Source: Polyangia bacterium (GTDB lineage: Bacteria > Myxococcota_A > Polyangia > Nannocystales > Nannocystaceae). Taken from it: 64,000 nucleotides of DNA. Below are positions 35,337-45,691 of the stretch, piece after piece. The stretch's first letter is position 1; the number at the start of each line of letters is the position of its first letter. Below the pieces are notes generated by a model. The model saw only the letters and a list, made by a program, of their open reading frames with translations. It searched no databases and was not told the origin of the DNA. The DNA is taken from positions 1-64,000 of the forward strand of contig JAUIFF010000006.1 of NCBI GenBank assembly GCA_030429545.1, written 5' to 3'. Position numbers and translations under genes: made by a program.

Positions 35337-36611
35337 ATGGTTTTGCCACTTGCCCGCCGGGCCGGGCTCGGTTTGCAGCTCCACGAGGACCTGGAGCCGG
35401 GGCCGGTCGTCGAGACCGTGGTGCCCGAACAAACCGCCGCCAGTGCTGGTGTACATACACAAGACCGATTGGTAGCCATCAATGGGCACCCGGTTGGGAC
35501 GGTCGCCGATGTCCAACATGTCGTTCGCCAACTGCGTGCCGGCCAGTTGGTGACGTTTTGGGTGCTCCGTGCAGGCGATCGGTTGCAACTGCAAGCCCCC
35601 GCCCGGGCGATGCCGCTCGAGCAGATCGCCGGGGCTGAAGTCGTGCTCGATCACGTCGACGTGGCCGGCCTGCGACTGCGAACGATCTACACCTGGCCCA
35701 CTGGCTCGCGGGCTTGCCCGGCGGTACTGCTATTGCCCGATAAGTCCTGTCGCTCGTGCGAGCACCCACTCGACCCTGGTCACCCACAACTCGAGCTTGT
35801 TGCCCGGTTTACGGCCAAGGGGTGGGCGACGTACCGGGTCGAACGCAGCGGCCTCGGCGATAGTGAGGGCCCGCCCTGTTCGCACACCCCCCTCGACCTC
35901 GAGATCGCCGGATTTCGTGCCGGACTGCGCCAGCTTTGTGCCCACCCAGTCGTCGAAAAAAAATGCATTTACATCTACGGTCATAGCCTCGGGGGGATCG
36001 AGGCGCCGTTGGTTGCCCGGGGTATAGATGTCGCCGGCATCGTGACCTTTGGGGCAACGGCGACATCGTGGTCGGCCAGTGTGGTGGCGTCGGCCCGGCG
36101 TCACGGGATTGCTGCCGGGGCGAAGGGGCCAGCGTTTGTTCGCGGGTTGTTGCTGCTACAAGAGTTGCTCAGTCGGGTCCTGACCCGCGACCAACACCCC
36201 GGAGAGGTCCTCGCTCAGGAGCCGCGGTTTCGAGCCGTGGCCAAGGCCGCTAAAATTGACGGAGAGCTCGTCCACGGGCGAATTCCAGCGTTTTTTCGCC
36301 AACTCGAAGGCACGGATCTTCACTCGGTTTGGCACAGTCTTCGCGCAACTGCGGCGACCACTGGGCGACCTCGGGTGCTGGCCCTTCACGGCACCGGCGA
36401 CCTCGTCACCGGGCCCGAAGATGCTGTCGAGATCGCCACGGCCGCGGGCGGACAAAGTCGCGAACTTGTCGATGTCGACCACTACCTGCGAAGCCCGCAG
36501 CACGATGCCCTCGACAAGCTATTTGCGGCCATCGATCGGTGGCTTGCCGACTCGCCGCGCGCTCGCCCGGACTTCTCACCAGAAGCATCCTTTCGGCGCG
36601 CGGACAAGTGA
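35337..36611 (+). CDS. PDZ domain-alpha/beta hydrolase fusion
   Basis: 424 residues from ATG 35337; the frame is open to TTG 35280. The N-terminal PDZ-like part (about 1-80) contains GLQLHEDLEPGPVVETVVPE, AGVHTQDRLVAINGHPV and VQHVVRQLRAG. The hydrolase part follows, with nucleophile GHSLGG (in IYIYGHSLGGIEAPLVARG) and a C-terminal Asp/His pair (ALHGTGDLVTGPEDA, VDVDHYLRS). No signal peptide is visible. The PDZ module may bind a C-terminus or gate the active site. The substrate is unknown. Confidence 0.8.
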   Translation: MVLPLARRAGLGLQLHEDLEPGPVVETVVPEQTAASAGVHTQDRLVAINGHPVGTVADVQHVVRQLRAGQLVTFWVLRAGDRLQLQAPARAMPLEQIAGAEVVLDHVDVAGLRLRTIYTWPTGSRACPAVLLLPDKSCRSCEHPLDPGHPQLELVARFTAKGWATYRVERSGLGDSEGPPCSHTPLDLEIAGFRAGLRQLCAHPVVEKKCIYIYGHSLGGIEAPLVARGIDVAGIVTFGATATSWSASVVASARRHGIAAGAKGPAFVRGLLLLQELLSRVLTRDQHPGEVLAQEPRFRAVAKAAKIDGELVHGRIPAFFRQLEGTDLHSVWHSLRATAATTGRPRVLALHGTGDLVTGPEDAVEIATAAGGQSRELVDVDHYLRSPQHDALDKLFAAIDRWLADSPRARPDFSPEASFRRADK

Positions 36612-36684
36612 GCGACGCGGGCACTCGAGGTACGTCGAAGTGCACGCACAGCACGTTCAGTGATTCAAGGGCATTGGCAGCCAC

Positions 36685-36713
36685 AGCCCGAAGCTCGGTG
36701 AAAAATTCGGGCT
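36685..36713. terminator. Inverted repeat between convergent genes
   Basis: AGCCCGAA (36685-36692) and TTCGGGCT (36706-36713) flank a 13-nt loop ending in an A-run, which reads as T-rich on the minus strand. It lies between the convergent stops at 36611 and 36726, so it probably terminates one or both transcripts. Confidence 0.5.
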
Positions 36714-36725
36714 CGTTTGAACGGA

Positions 36726-38315
36726 CTAGTCGGGCAGCGACTCGGACTCGCGTTTGCCCCACAGATCGCGCACGCGTTTTTTGTAGCGCCGAGTTTCGGC
36801 CGACAGTGGCCGCTTACCTGCGAGGGCCTCACGCAGTCGTCCCGAGCCGGCGTTGTAGGCCGCTGCGATACGCTCGACATCTCGGGGCCGCAGCGCATCA
36901 CCGTCGGCAAACTGCTGTTGCAACTGACCGAGCAGATAGGTGCCCATGTCGAGGTTGTAGGTCGGGTCGTCGAGGCGGGACTCAGAGTGGTCGGCGATCT
37001 TGCGCTTTTTGGCGATCTTTGCCGCGGTTTGGGGCATCAGCTGCATCAACCCGCGAGCGCCGGCCGGACTTTTGGCCTCGGGGTTACCACCGGATTCGAG
37101 CATTGTCACGATCGCTACTAACTGCGGATCGACGCCGTGGCGTGCACTGACCGTTCGGATGTCATTTGCATACACACGTATGTCAGCGGGCAGCCACGCG
37201 ATCCCGAGGTCGTCGGGTTGTTGCTCAGCCAACGGCTCGGCCAACGGCTCGGCCAACATCTCGGTCGGCCCAGCAACCGGTGCTTGGGCGATCTCGGGTG
37301 CACGCTCGGGCGCCTCGGGCTCGCTTGAAATCTCCTCGACTTGGGCTTGGTCTGCCTCTTCTAGCTGCTGCGAGAGTTCAGACGCGGGCTCTTCGCTGTC
37401 GAGGCAGGCCGGCACGACAACCGCTGCCAGACAAAGTGTACACACAATTGAAGCGAACGGCGCGAGCCATCCACGGCGGCTCGGTTGGCCAGAAACAAGG
37501 CGTTGAACTCGGGTCATGAGGTCTCCTCCAGTCGCCGCCATCGCGCTGCTCGCCGGCCGCACGCGGGCGGCTTCGAGTTGGGTCAGCGCAAGGGCGTAGT
37601 GCAGTGGGTCTTTTGTATACGCACAAACAACATCATCGCAGCAATGTTCACGTGTTTGCTCGACGCGTGCGCACAACCACCAGACCGCGGGGTGGTAAAA
37701 GTACATGCCCCTCACCAGGCTCACCGCGACATGCACGGCAAAGTCGTGGCGACGGATGTGGGCGAGTTCATGGACCAGTGCGGCCTCGACAACCTCGGCC
37801 GGAAGCCGGGCAACCGTGCCCACCGGCAGCAGGATCAACGGCCGTAGCCACCCGAGGGTGAGCGGGCTATCGACCGCGACGGACTCTGCCACCCCGACCT
37901 CGCGTCGGATCCCGAGGTCGCTGGCAATGGTTTGAACACGTTGGCGTAGGTCTTCGGTGAGCGGCCGGCACTGGCGGCGCAGCTGCTCGAGTTGCCACAA
38001 ACCGTAGGCCAAACGCGTGGTCATAAACGAGACACCGAGGCCCCAGCCCATCACCAGCCACGCCAGCAGTTGCCCGCCAGTTGTCGACGGCTGGAAGGCG
38101 GCAACCGATCCCTGTGGCGGTTGATAGACATCGACAAATGTCCACCCACCAAGCACGACAGTCGTCGCGACACCGGCGAGGTAGATGCCGTAGCGCAACC
38201 TTGGGCTATGTGTCGCTTGTGCATATAAATATGCCAAGCCGGCGACCAAAACCCCCTGCCACAGCGAGTGCAGCAGCGTCCACGCGAGGGCGGCGATCAC
38301 GGGTGTCGTGGTCAT
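36726..38315 (-). CDS. BlaR1-type M56 peptidase fused to a lytic transglycosylase (SLT) domain
   Basis: 529 residues from ATG 38315, with GGAGG five bases upstream. Membrane helices lie at about 5-30, 41-62, 84-105 and 285-305. The zinc protease motif HELAH is at 182-186 and a third ligand Glu near 223 in TREHCCDDVV, as in BlaR1/MecR1. Instead of a penicillin-binding sensor, the periplasmic C-terminus is a Slt-type transglycosylase: catalytic Glu at about 407 in MLESGGNP, then SPAGARGLMQLMP and AAYNAGSGRL. It follows blaI-like 38347-38748 with a 31-bp gap. It probably senses peptidoglycan and cleaves the repressor. Confidence 0.88.
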   Translation of the reverse strand: MTTTPVIAALAWTLLHSLWQGVLVAGLAYLYAQATHSPRLRYGIYLAGVATTVVLGGWTFVDVYQPPQGSVAAFQPSTTGGQLLAWLVMGWGLGVSFMTTRLAYGLWQLEQLRRQCRPLTEDLRQRVQTIASDLGIRREVGVAESVAVDSPLTLGWLRPLILLPVGTVARLPAEVVEAALVHELAHIRRHDFAVHVAVSLVRGMYFYHPAVWWLCARVEQTREHCCDDVVCAYTKDPLHYALALTQLEAARVRPASSAMAATGGDLMTRVQRLVSGQPSRRGWLAPFASIVCTLCLAAVVVPACLDSEEPASELSQQLEEADQAQVEEISSEPEAPERAPEIAQAPVAGPTEMLAEPLAEPLAEQQPDDLGIAWLPADIRVYANDIRTVSARHGVDPQLVAIVTMLESGGNPEAKSPAGARGLMQLMPQTAAKIAKKRKIADHSESRLDDPTYNLDMGTYLLGQLQQQFADGDALRPRDVERIAAAYNAGSGRLREALAGKRPLSAETRRYKKRVRDLWGKRESESLPD

Positions 38316-38346
38316 GGCCACCTCCGGGTTTTCGCCCCGTTGAACG

Positions 38347-38748
38347 TCATGGCGCCGTGTCCTTTTCTTCGCGCTCGGCGATCATGTCGGTCAACATCTG
38401 CTGGAGGGCCTCGAGCTCATCGCTCGATGTCGGTTTCGATGCAAGTGCACGCATGACGAGGTCGGATGTCGAACCGGCGAATGCCCGGTCGATAAGGTCG
38501 CCCACCAGCGATGACTGCATCTGCTCGCGCACCACATTGGCCTGGTACACGTGGCTCCGGTTCGATGTGTCGCGGGTGACCAACTGCTTGTGGGCCATGA
38601 TCTGCATCTGCTTGAGCACGGTCGTGTAGCCGGTTTTGCGCGGCAACGCCTGGTGGACCTCGCGGACGGTCGCAGACCCGCGGGCCCACAGCACTGCGAG
38701 GATCTCCATTTCGGCCTCCGTCGGCCGTCGAAGCGCATCTTCCGACAT
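38347..38748 (-). CDS. BlaI/MecI/CopY family transcriptional repressor
   Basis: 133 residues. The winged helix-turn-helix part is LRRPTEAEMEILAVLWARGS, VREVHQALPRKTGYTTVLKQM and a dimerisation helix near the C-terminus. It has the family's usual length. It is the first gene of an operon with the M56-SLT fusion, like blaI-blaR1 pairs. Two dyads matching BlaI-type operators overlap its promoter (38761-38799), so it should repress itself until the downstream protease inactivates it. Confidence 0.9.
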   Translation of the reverse strand: MSEDALRRPTEAEMEILAVLWARGSATVREVHQALPRKTGYTTVLKQMQIMAHKQLVTRDTSNRSHVYQANVVREQMQSSLVGDLIDRAFAGSTSDLVMRALASKPTSSDELEALQQMLTDMIAEREEKDTAP

Positions 38749-38756
38749 CTCGGGTT

Positions 38757-38799
38757 GTTATACGAAGCTCTTCGTAATTAATCAACGAAAACTTTCGTA
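38757..38799 (-). promoter_or_regulatory. Promoter and two BlaI-type operators
   Basis: On the minus strand a -35 TTGATT (38785-38780) and a -10 TATAAC (38762-38757) are separated by exactly 17 bp. A perfect dyad TACGAAGCTCTTCGTA (38761-38776) covers the spacer and the first -10 bases. A second, imperfect one, AACGAAAACTTTCGTA (38784-38799), overlaps the -35. Dyad centres are 23 bp apart, about two helical turns. The predicted transcription start is about 2-3 bases before the ATG at 38748, so the mRNA would be nearly leaderless. Confidence 0.8.
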
Positions 38800-38897
38800 G
38801 TTTAAATTTTTGAGGCTGCTGTCGGATTTCGCCCGGCCGCACGCCCACCCACCAAAAATCCCGAGAGAACCGTACGATTTGCCTGTACCGTGATCGC

Positions 38898-39446
38898 ATG
38901 TGGGTGTTTTTTGGCGACCGCGAGCGAACGAAACCTGTCGAAGGCGGCGCGAGTGTGGAGCGCGAGTGCCCCTCGTGTCAGCAATCCGCAATCTTTCGTG
39001 AACATCGGGTGGTCAAAACCTTTCACCTTTATACCGTCGACATCGCCAATCACGGTGGCCGTCATGTGATGGTGTGCTGTAGCTGTGGCGATGCCTTTGT
39101 CACCGACGAAGTCGCCCAAAAAACCGCAGACGAGGTCGACCAATCCGGGACGCTGTGGGGCGGTGCCAAGCGAGCCCTCGACCAGGCCAAGCAGGCAGCC
39201 GACGCCGCGGGTGTGACCGACGCTGTCAAACGCGCCCGCAACACTGTCGAAAGCGGCGCGCGTGAGCTCGCCAATTCACCTCAGGTGGCATCCTCGACCA
39301 AGGTAGCCCGGGAAACGGCAGAGCGCCTCGGTTCGGATTTTCGCCGCGGTATGGACAAGGCCGGCGCCGAGGTGGGCAAAACCGTCGACGATGCGGTCGA
39401 AAAAACCCGAGGGGTATTTCGCGGTTTGTTTGGCAAGGATAACTAG
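38898..39446 (+). CDS. Zinc-ribbon protein with long amphipathic helix
   Basis: 182 residues. A first part with CPSCQQ and CCSCGDAF (two CxxC knuckles, about residues 24-67) looks like a zinc ribbon. The remaining 100 or so residues are Ala/Lys/Glu/Asp-rich repeats (AKRALDQAKQAADAAGVTDA, VKRARNTVESGARE, VDDAVEKTRGV) predicted to form a long amphipathic helix or coiled coil resembling apolipoprotein-type helices. It diverges from the blaI-like gene across 150 bp containing the operators, so it could be co-regulated. Function unknown. Confidence 0.65.
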   Translation: MWVFFGDRERTKPVEGGASVERECPSCQQSAIFREHRVVKTFHLYTVDIANHGGRHVMVCCSCGDAFVTDEVAQKTADEVDQSGTLWGGAKRALDQAKQAADAAGVTDAVKRARNTVESGARELANSPQVASSTKVARETAERLGSDFRRGMDKAGAEVGKTVDDAVEKTRGVFRGLFGKDN

Positions 39447-39669
39447 CTACTTGTAGACACATATATACTGAGTTCATGTACACACATGAGTCGTAGGTCT
39501 ATCGACGACCCGCTTCGTTCCCGCCACGGGCACCAACGCGCCCTCGCAATCGCCCCACACCTAATATCCCACACCGAGCTCACGCCATTGGGTTGGCAGC
39601 CGGCGGCAAAACATGGTGAGATACGGGCCGCAATTGCTGCGCATTGTCAGCGATTGAACCCAGATCGTG

Positions 39670-41387
<1,718 letters not shown>

Positions 41388-41391
<4 letters not shown>

Positions 41392-41550
41392 CAGCCCGTG
41401 GATTTTCTCGACGCGCTGCCTCACTTGTCGACTTTGCCGAGTACGCGCCTCGCAAACTTGAAGTACCACCAGTGCAACTGCGTTTCACGAAACGCGGCCG
41501 AGACAAAACTTCTGCGCGAGGCGACGCGCGAGAAATCCACGGGCTGCTAG
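41388..41550 (-). mobile_element. MITE-like element, copy 2
   Basis: A 163-bp segment matching the reverse complement of 35052-35217. The ends CTAACAGCCCG and CGGGCTGCTAG are inverted repeats. It abuts the 3' end of the kinase gene so closely that the TAA stop comes from the element's terminal CTAA. The inner palindrome CGTTTCACGAAACG is conserved. No coding capacity. Confidence 0.75.
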
Positions 41551-41697
41551 ATCGTCCCCATGTCCGTTCCCATGTAGATACAAAATCTGGGCATAAATGA
41601 TCGATTGATCGGTGGCCGGGTCGTACAGGTTCGATCTGGCGCCCGGCCGACGGGCCGCCTGCTAGAAGCCCGAAAACCCGCACAAAAGCCCATTTTC

Positions 41698-41720
41698 GGT
41701 TGATCTGCCACAGATCAACC
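41698..41720. promoter_or_regulatory. Perfect 10-bp hairpin upstream of a hypothetical gene
   Basis: GGTTGATCTG (41698-41707), loop CCA, CAGATCAACC (41711-41720). A second hairpin GATGCC/GGCATC (41751-41756/41767-41772) with an A-rich loop follows. Both lie in the 260-bp leader before the ATG at 41813. They could be an operator, attenuator or riboregulator; there is no T-run for termination. Confidence 0.5.
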
Positions 41721-41812
41721 TCATCATGCACACTGTATACACCAAGACGGGATGCCGCAAAAAAGTGGCATCGTTGGGGTCATGCAGACGCCTTCTTAGC
41801 AGGAAAAGGTCC

Positions 41813-42427
41813 ATGCAGCAACAACAAATCTCCCTGACAGACTTTGTCGAATTCATCCTTCGAGCGGGGATGCCCAAACTGACAAAAGTACGTCAATTGA
41901 AATACCGCGGGCCCTACAACACCCTCGCGGATTTTTATCGGCCCATGCGGGAGGCCATTATTCGCGCCCACGTGTCGGGGCTCGGCAAGAAAACCGTGAC
42001 TGGCTGTATCGAACAGGCATGGGACTGGCACGAGGAACGCCGTGGAAAAAAGCATTACATTGAAGTTGCACGTGCATATACCGGCTGGTGGGGCCGCAAG
42101 CACATGCAATGGTTTGAACCTCCCCACGAAATCCTCGACTTGGGCGAGGTGATGGTGAGTGTCAATCCCGAACTCGGATTGATTATCGACGGTAAACCCC
42201 ACCTTATTAAGCTGTATTTTAAGCAACGCCCCCTGCCCAAACGCTATGCCGAAGTCGCGGCCCATCTCATGTATGCAACCATGCATGAGCAATGCCCAGC
42301 CGGCACTGAAATGGCGATTTTGGACGTTCGGCGACGCAATCTCCATCGCCTCAGCGACCGTCCGCACCTCGCGGCTTTGGTGTCTGGAGAAGTTGCGGCC
42401 CTGACAACCATGTGGTCGCGGGTGTAA
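41813..42427 (+). CDS. Hypothetical protein of unknown function
   Basis: 204 residues; the start ATG 41813 is chosen for its AGGAAAAGG ribosome binding site. It begins MQQQQISLTDFVEFILRAG and contains YNTLADFYRPMREAIIRAHV, KKTVTGCIEQAWDWHEERRG and a conserved-looking strand pair VSVNPELGLIIDGKPHLIKL followed by YFKQRPLPKRYAEVAAHLM. The ExGLxIDGxxxLIKLYFK stretch could belong to a PD-(D/E)xK-like or other alpha/beta fold, but I do not recognise the family. It looks less GC-rich than its neighbours and follows a MITE-like element, so it may be acquired. Confidence 0.7.
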   Translation: MQQQQISLTDFVEFILRAGMPKLTKVRQLKYRGPYNTLADFYRPMREAIIRAHVSGLGKKTVTGCIEQAWDWHEERRGKKHYIEVARAYTGWWGRKHMQWFEPPHEILDLGEVMVSVNPELGLIIDGKPHLIKLYFKQRPLPKRYAEVAAHLMYATMHEQCPAGTEMAILDVRRRNLHRLSDRPHLAALVSGEVAALTTMWSRV

Positions 42428-42803
42428 ATGTCTATACATATATCTATGGATTTGTAACGCGGGCGACCCCCTAGATCGGTCGCCAAACTGAGTCACCGAA
42501 CACCTGTAGCGATACATCAGCCAAACAATGTACATCAAACTGCCGCTACAGGACCCGTGCCGTCGCCACGTGCGACCCGTGGAATCGTCTCCAAACACGA
42601 ACAGGACGTTGACCACGCGAAGCCGCTGGCGCACTGCACCAAAACCGCCAAGGGAACCTAACCTGACGTAAAACCCCCATACCCCTGGCGCCGTACTCGG
42701 TGAGTCGGCGGCCCGCCTTCGCGGCAACGTAGGTGGGTCGCCGACACTTTATTGTATGAACAACGAATTTAGCTAGGCCCGCGGACAACCGCGGCGCCTC
42801 TAG
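42428..42803. other. 376-bp intergenic region, no supported gene
   Basis: It contains CCTGTAGCG (42503-42511) and its inverse CGCTACAGG (42544-42552) separated by 32 bases, and two AT-rich palindrome-like pieces (ATGTCTATACAT near 42428 and TGTACATCA near 42530). Open frames here have no coding character I can support. It separates a plus-strand hypothetical gene from a convergent minus-strand gene. Confidence 0.5.
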
Positions 42804-43856
42804 CTAATCCTCGCCGTGCTTTTTGTCGTCGATCTCGATGCCCAACAGCGCCGACACGCGACCCATCTTGTACATCGGAATCACCCCGTGTTCGGCAAAC
42901 ACGACCTTGCCCTCGGGGTCGATCACAACCATTGCAGCTGCATCCTTTTCGAGTGCAAGCTCGCTTGCCAGCCCGGCAAAGGCCTCGCCGCCGTCCCCCG
43001 GAGCAACCAGCTGAAGGTGCTTGTAGGTGACGTCGGGGGTGTCGCCAACGATCACCCCGGCGAGCTTGTCGGCGTCTTCCAGCTTTTCGTCGATCTTGAT
43101 CAGCAGGCTGGCAAGTCGAAGATCTGCCTGTTTGAGCTTCTCAAAACTCTGCTTTTCGTCGCCCTCAAACCCGTCTTTGATCCCCGGGATTTCGCTGCGG
43201 GGAAGTGGCTTGGGAAGGTTGGCAACAATGCAAACCTTGCCCTTACAGCTCTCGTTGGAGAGCTCGCCAATGGCAAAGGTGGGAGCCGCTGGGGTCGCGG
43301 GCTCAGTTGCCTGCAACAACTTCTTGAGCTCGTCGATTTTGGCCTGCTCCATCTCACCGCTGTGGCGAAACACAACCTCTCCGCTGGCGTCGACGACCGC
43401 GGTCCCGGCGTGCCCACGGGGGAGGCGAAAGGTGTCGAACACGTCCCCCTTGAAGTCGATGTACATCGGGAACCGCAGCTCCGGACGGATAAAACCCATG
43501 ATCTCGGTGATCTTGGACTTGAACAGCTCAAAGCCCTTGACGTCGCCGACGATGTAGCCCTCGACGGTTTCGGGATACTCCCAGTGGTTGAGCGCGAGGT
43601 TGCGGACTTTTTCCTCGCCGGAGGACATGCTCTCGCGGTCACCCACAACGATAAAGACGGTCTTGCCCTGTTTGTCGGCGAGCTTGAAGTCGGGCATGCC
43701 GCTGTCACCCGGCAGCATGAGCGCCGCGAGTTTTTGCGGGTCAATCGGGCCGAGCTCAGTCGGGATCTCCTCGGCCTGGGAACGCATCATCCAAGCGCCG
43801 TAGCCGACCGCACACAGGACCAAGACGCCAATGACGATTGCGATTTTCTTCCACAT
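42804..43856 (-). CDS. Membrane-anchored tandem thioredoxin-like protein
   Basis: 350 residues. One N-terminal membrane helix (about 4-23), then two thioredoxin/TlpA-like domains. The first (about 55-180) has MPDFKLADKQGKTVFIVVGD and GTAVVDASGEVVFRHSGE; the second (about 190-345) has KVCIVANLPKPLPRSE and AMVVIDPEGKVVFAEHG. Neither keeps a CxxC active site; a single CKGKVC at about 205-210 is the only Cys pair. It is probably a redox-fold scaffold or substrate-binding protein facing the periplasm. Confidence 0.7.
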   Translation of the reverse strand: MWKKIAIVIGVLVLCAVGYGAWMMRSQAEEIPTELGPIDPQKLAALMLPGDSGMPDFKLADKQGKTVFIVVGDRESMSSGEEKVRNLALNHWEYPETVEGYIVGDVKGFELFKSKITEIMGFIRPELRFPMYIDFKGDVFDTFRLPRGHAGTAVVDASGEVVFRHSGEMEQAKIDELKKLLQATEPATPAAPTFAIGELSNESCKGKVCIVANLPKPLPRSEIPGIKDGFEGDEKQSFEKLKQADLRLASLLIKIDEKLEDADKLAGVIVGDTPDVTYKHLQLVAPGDGGEAFAGLASELALEKDAAAMVVIDPEGKVVFAEHGVIPMYKMGRVSALLGIEIDDKKHGED

Positions 43857-43990
43857 GGGTGGTGCGCAGTATGACCGGAGGGTCCTTATCCAGCAACCTA
43901 CTCACGGCGACGAAGGACCTCGCCGACGGGCGGTTTGCCACGCACAGTCTGTCCACGCTGCGGCCGACGAGCCAAGCACGGATGGTCGGA

Positions 43991-45577
43991 TTAACCGAGG
44001 GTGATCGTCCCGAGCCGAACCTCGCCGGCGTTGAGACAGGCAAATACCACCTCGCCGGCTTCGAGGTTCCCGGCGAGCGTCTGTTGGGCGACGATCGCGT
44101 CGCAGCGTATGCCCGGCAGTGGCTGGGCTGAGATCTCCATCCCGTTGGTCGCCACGGTCAGGGCATGGACGTCGGTTTCAGGGCCGTACGGAACCAGCAA
44201 CCGGGGTGTTCCGGCCACGAGGGCCACACTTGGCTCCCCGGTCGGCACGGCATCCGGCACCCCCTCGTTGCCCCCGGCCACCGCTTTGACATGTTGCAGC
44301 GGCGTGCCCGGGAGGGTGCGTTGCACCAACACCGCGATGTCGCCACTTTGCTCGACACCCCAGGTCTGCCAGCTCCACAGCGCCCCACGGACGGTTGTGA
44401 CAAACGCCGGAGCGCCACTTGCAAGACCGAGGGCGGCTGTCGGGTCGCCCAACTCGAGGGCCCAACGTTCTTCGCCACGCACCAGCAGGGCAGGTGTCGA
44501 GCCGGAGCGCCGGACCGACACGGCCCCCGGTGCATCGCCGACGAGCCCGATGAGGTCGAGGGCCGGAGCCAACCTGTCAAAGTCTTCGAGCGGGTTGCTG
44601 TAGTAGTGACGCAGCGGCCCGAGGCTGTTTTCTTGGGCGTTCCATGCCCGTGACACAAGCCGGTGGTCCCCCGGGTGCGACGACTCGGTGTCGACCGGGG
44701 CATAGACTTCGCTGACCACGGTGTCGCCGACAACCAAGCTACGTCCGAGGGCAAACCACTCGATCGCCGGATCGTCGAACTGCTCCTGATCGACCAACGT
44801 CACCAGCGGGCCCAGGGTCGGCTCGGGTTCGGCTGTGAGCCGGCGGCCGACCAACGCATCCGGGGCTGCACCGGTGGGCCAGGCAACCTGCAACACCATC
44901 GGCTGTTCTTCGCTGAGCGGGCGCAACACCCCTGCAGCCACACCGATCGTATCGGGGTGACGCGAAGACTCAAAGCCGGGCAGCCCGAGTGCATAGCTCG
45001 ACGCCGGATCCCAGCCAAACAGTACATGGACGACCGAGGTCGATCCGCTGTCCTCCCGCACCAACAACGCGGCGGCCGACCCCGAGGTGCCTGCATGTGC
45101 AATCATTTTGCCGGTGGCGACAACCTCTGGCCCCAACTCGGCGGCCACCGGCTGGACCGTTTCGCTCGGCACAATCGAGAGTTCCACCGGTGTCGATAAC
45201 AGTAAATCGCCATCGTGCCGGGTAAGTAATTGTAGATTCAACAAACCTGGGGTGAGCCCACCCGTTGGTAGAAACAACAACTCCTGCTCGTCGAGCTGGA
45301 GGTCTGGTTTTTCGAACACAGCCGTACCAACCGAGATGTCGTTGACCAGCAGCGCCGTGTTGTTGGGGTAGATCTTGTCGACCCGCATGGAGATCGGCTC
45401 GTGGCGATCGCTTGCGACAATCAGGTTGTTGCTCGCCGGATCGACAAACACCGGCAGCGGGTAACTCGGCTCACCAGATCCCCCGCCGCTCGGGTCGCCC
45501 GTGTCCTCGGGTTCGTCGGCACAACCGACACACACCACCGCCAGGCAAATGGACCAAAGCCGTGGGCGAATCGACAT
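43991..45577 (-). CDS. Large hypothetical lipoprotein
   Basis: 528 residues. The signal peptide ends in CVGC (Cys19), followed by a short Gly/Ser/Asp stalk. The first 120 residues after it look like an Ig-like beta-sandwich (PVFVDPASNNLIVASDRHEP, LPTGGLTPGLLNLQLL). The remainder is rich in beta strands of repeating Ala/Gly/Val/Leu pattern, suggesting a beta-propeller-like surface protein, but no defined repeat signature is recognised. It stands alone, convergent with nothing nearby. Function unknown. Confidence 0.7.
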   Translation of the reverse strand: MSIRPRLWSICLAVVCVGCADEPEDTGDPSGGGSGEPSYPLPVFVDPASNNLIVASDRHEPISMRVDKIYPNNTALLVNDISVGTAVFEKPDLQLDEQELLFLPTGGLTPGLLNLQLLTRHDGDLLLSTPVELSIVPSETVQPVAAELGPEVVATGKMIAHAGTSGSAAALLVREDSGSTSVVHVLFGWDPASSYALGLPGFESSRHPDTIGVAAGVLRPLSEEQPMVLQVAWPTGAAPDALVGRRLTAEPEPTLGPLVTLVDQEQFDDPAIEWFALGRSLVVGDTVVSEVYAPVDTESSHPGDHRLVSRAWNAQENSLGPLRHYYSNPLEDFDRLAPALDLIGLVGDAPGAVSVRRSGSTPALLVRGEERWALELGDPTAALGLASGAPAFVTTVRGALWSWQTWGVEQSGDIAVLVQRTLPGTPLQHVKAVAGGNEGVPDAVPTGEPSVALVAGTPRLLVPYGPETDVHALTVATNGMEISAQPLPGIRCDAIVAQQTLAGNLEAGEVVFACLNAGEVRLGTITLG

Positions 45578-45691
45578 GTCCTAGACCTACCGCGGCTTTG
45601 GCCCGGTGAAAACCCGAGGTGAGATCCCGGTGGCACATATGCACAAGGCCGCACATGGCGGCCCGTGTGATTGACTAGCTCGATCGAGCGA

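Noticed and set aside
41780-42727. 315-residue minus-strand frame across the hypothetical gene and following spacer
   Set aside because: The plus-strand gene has a clear ribosome binding site and better composition; the minus frame shows no motif.
42428-42803. Transposase remnant in the intergenic region
   Set aside because: Short frames there contain no DDE or HUH motif, and the inverted repeat CCTGTAGCG/CGCTACAGG is too short and internal to define element ends.
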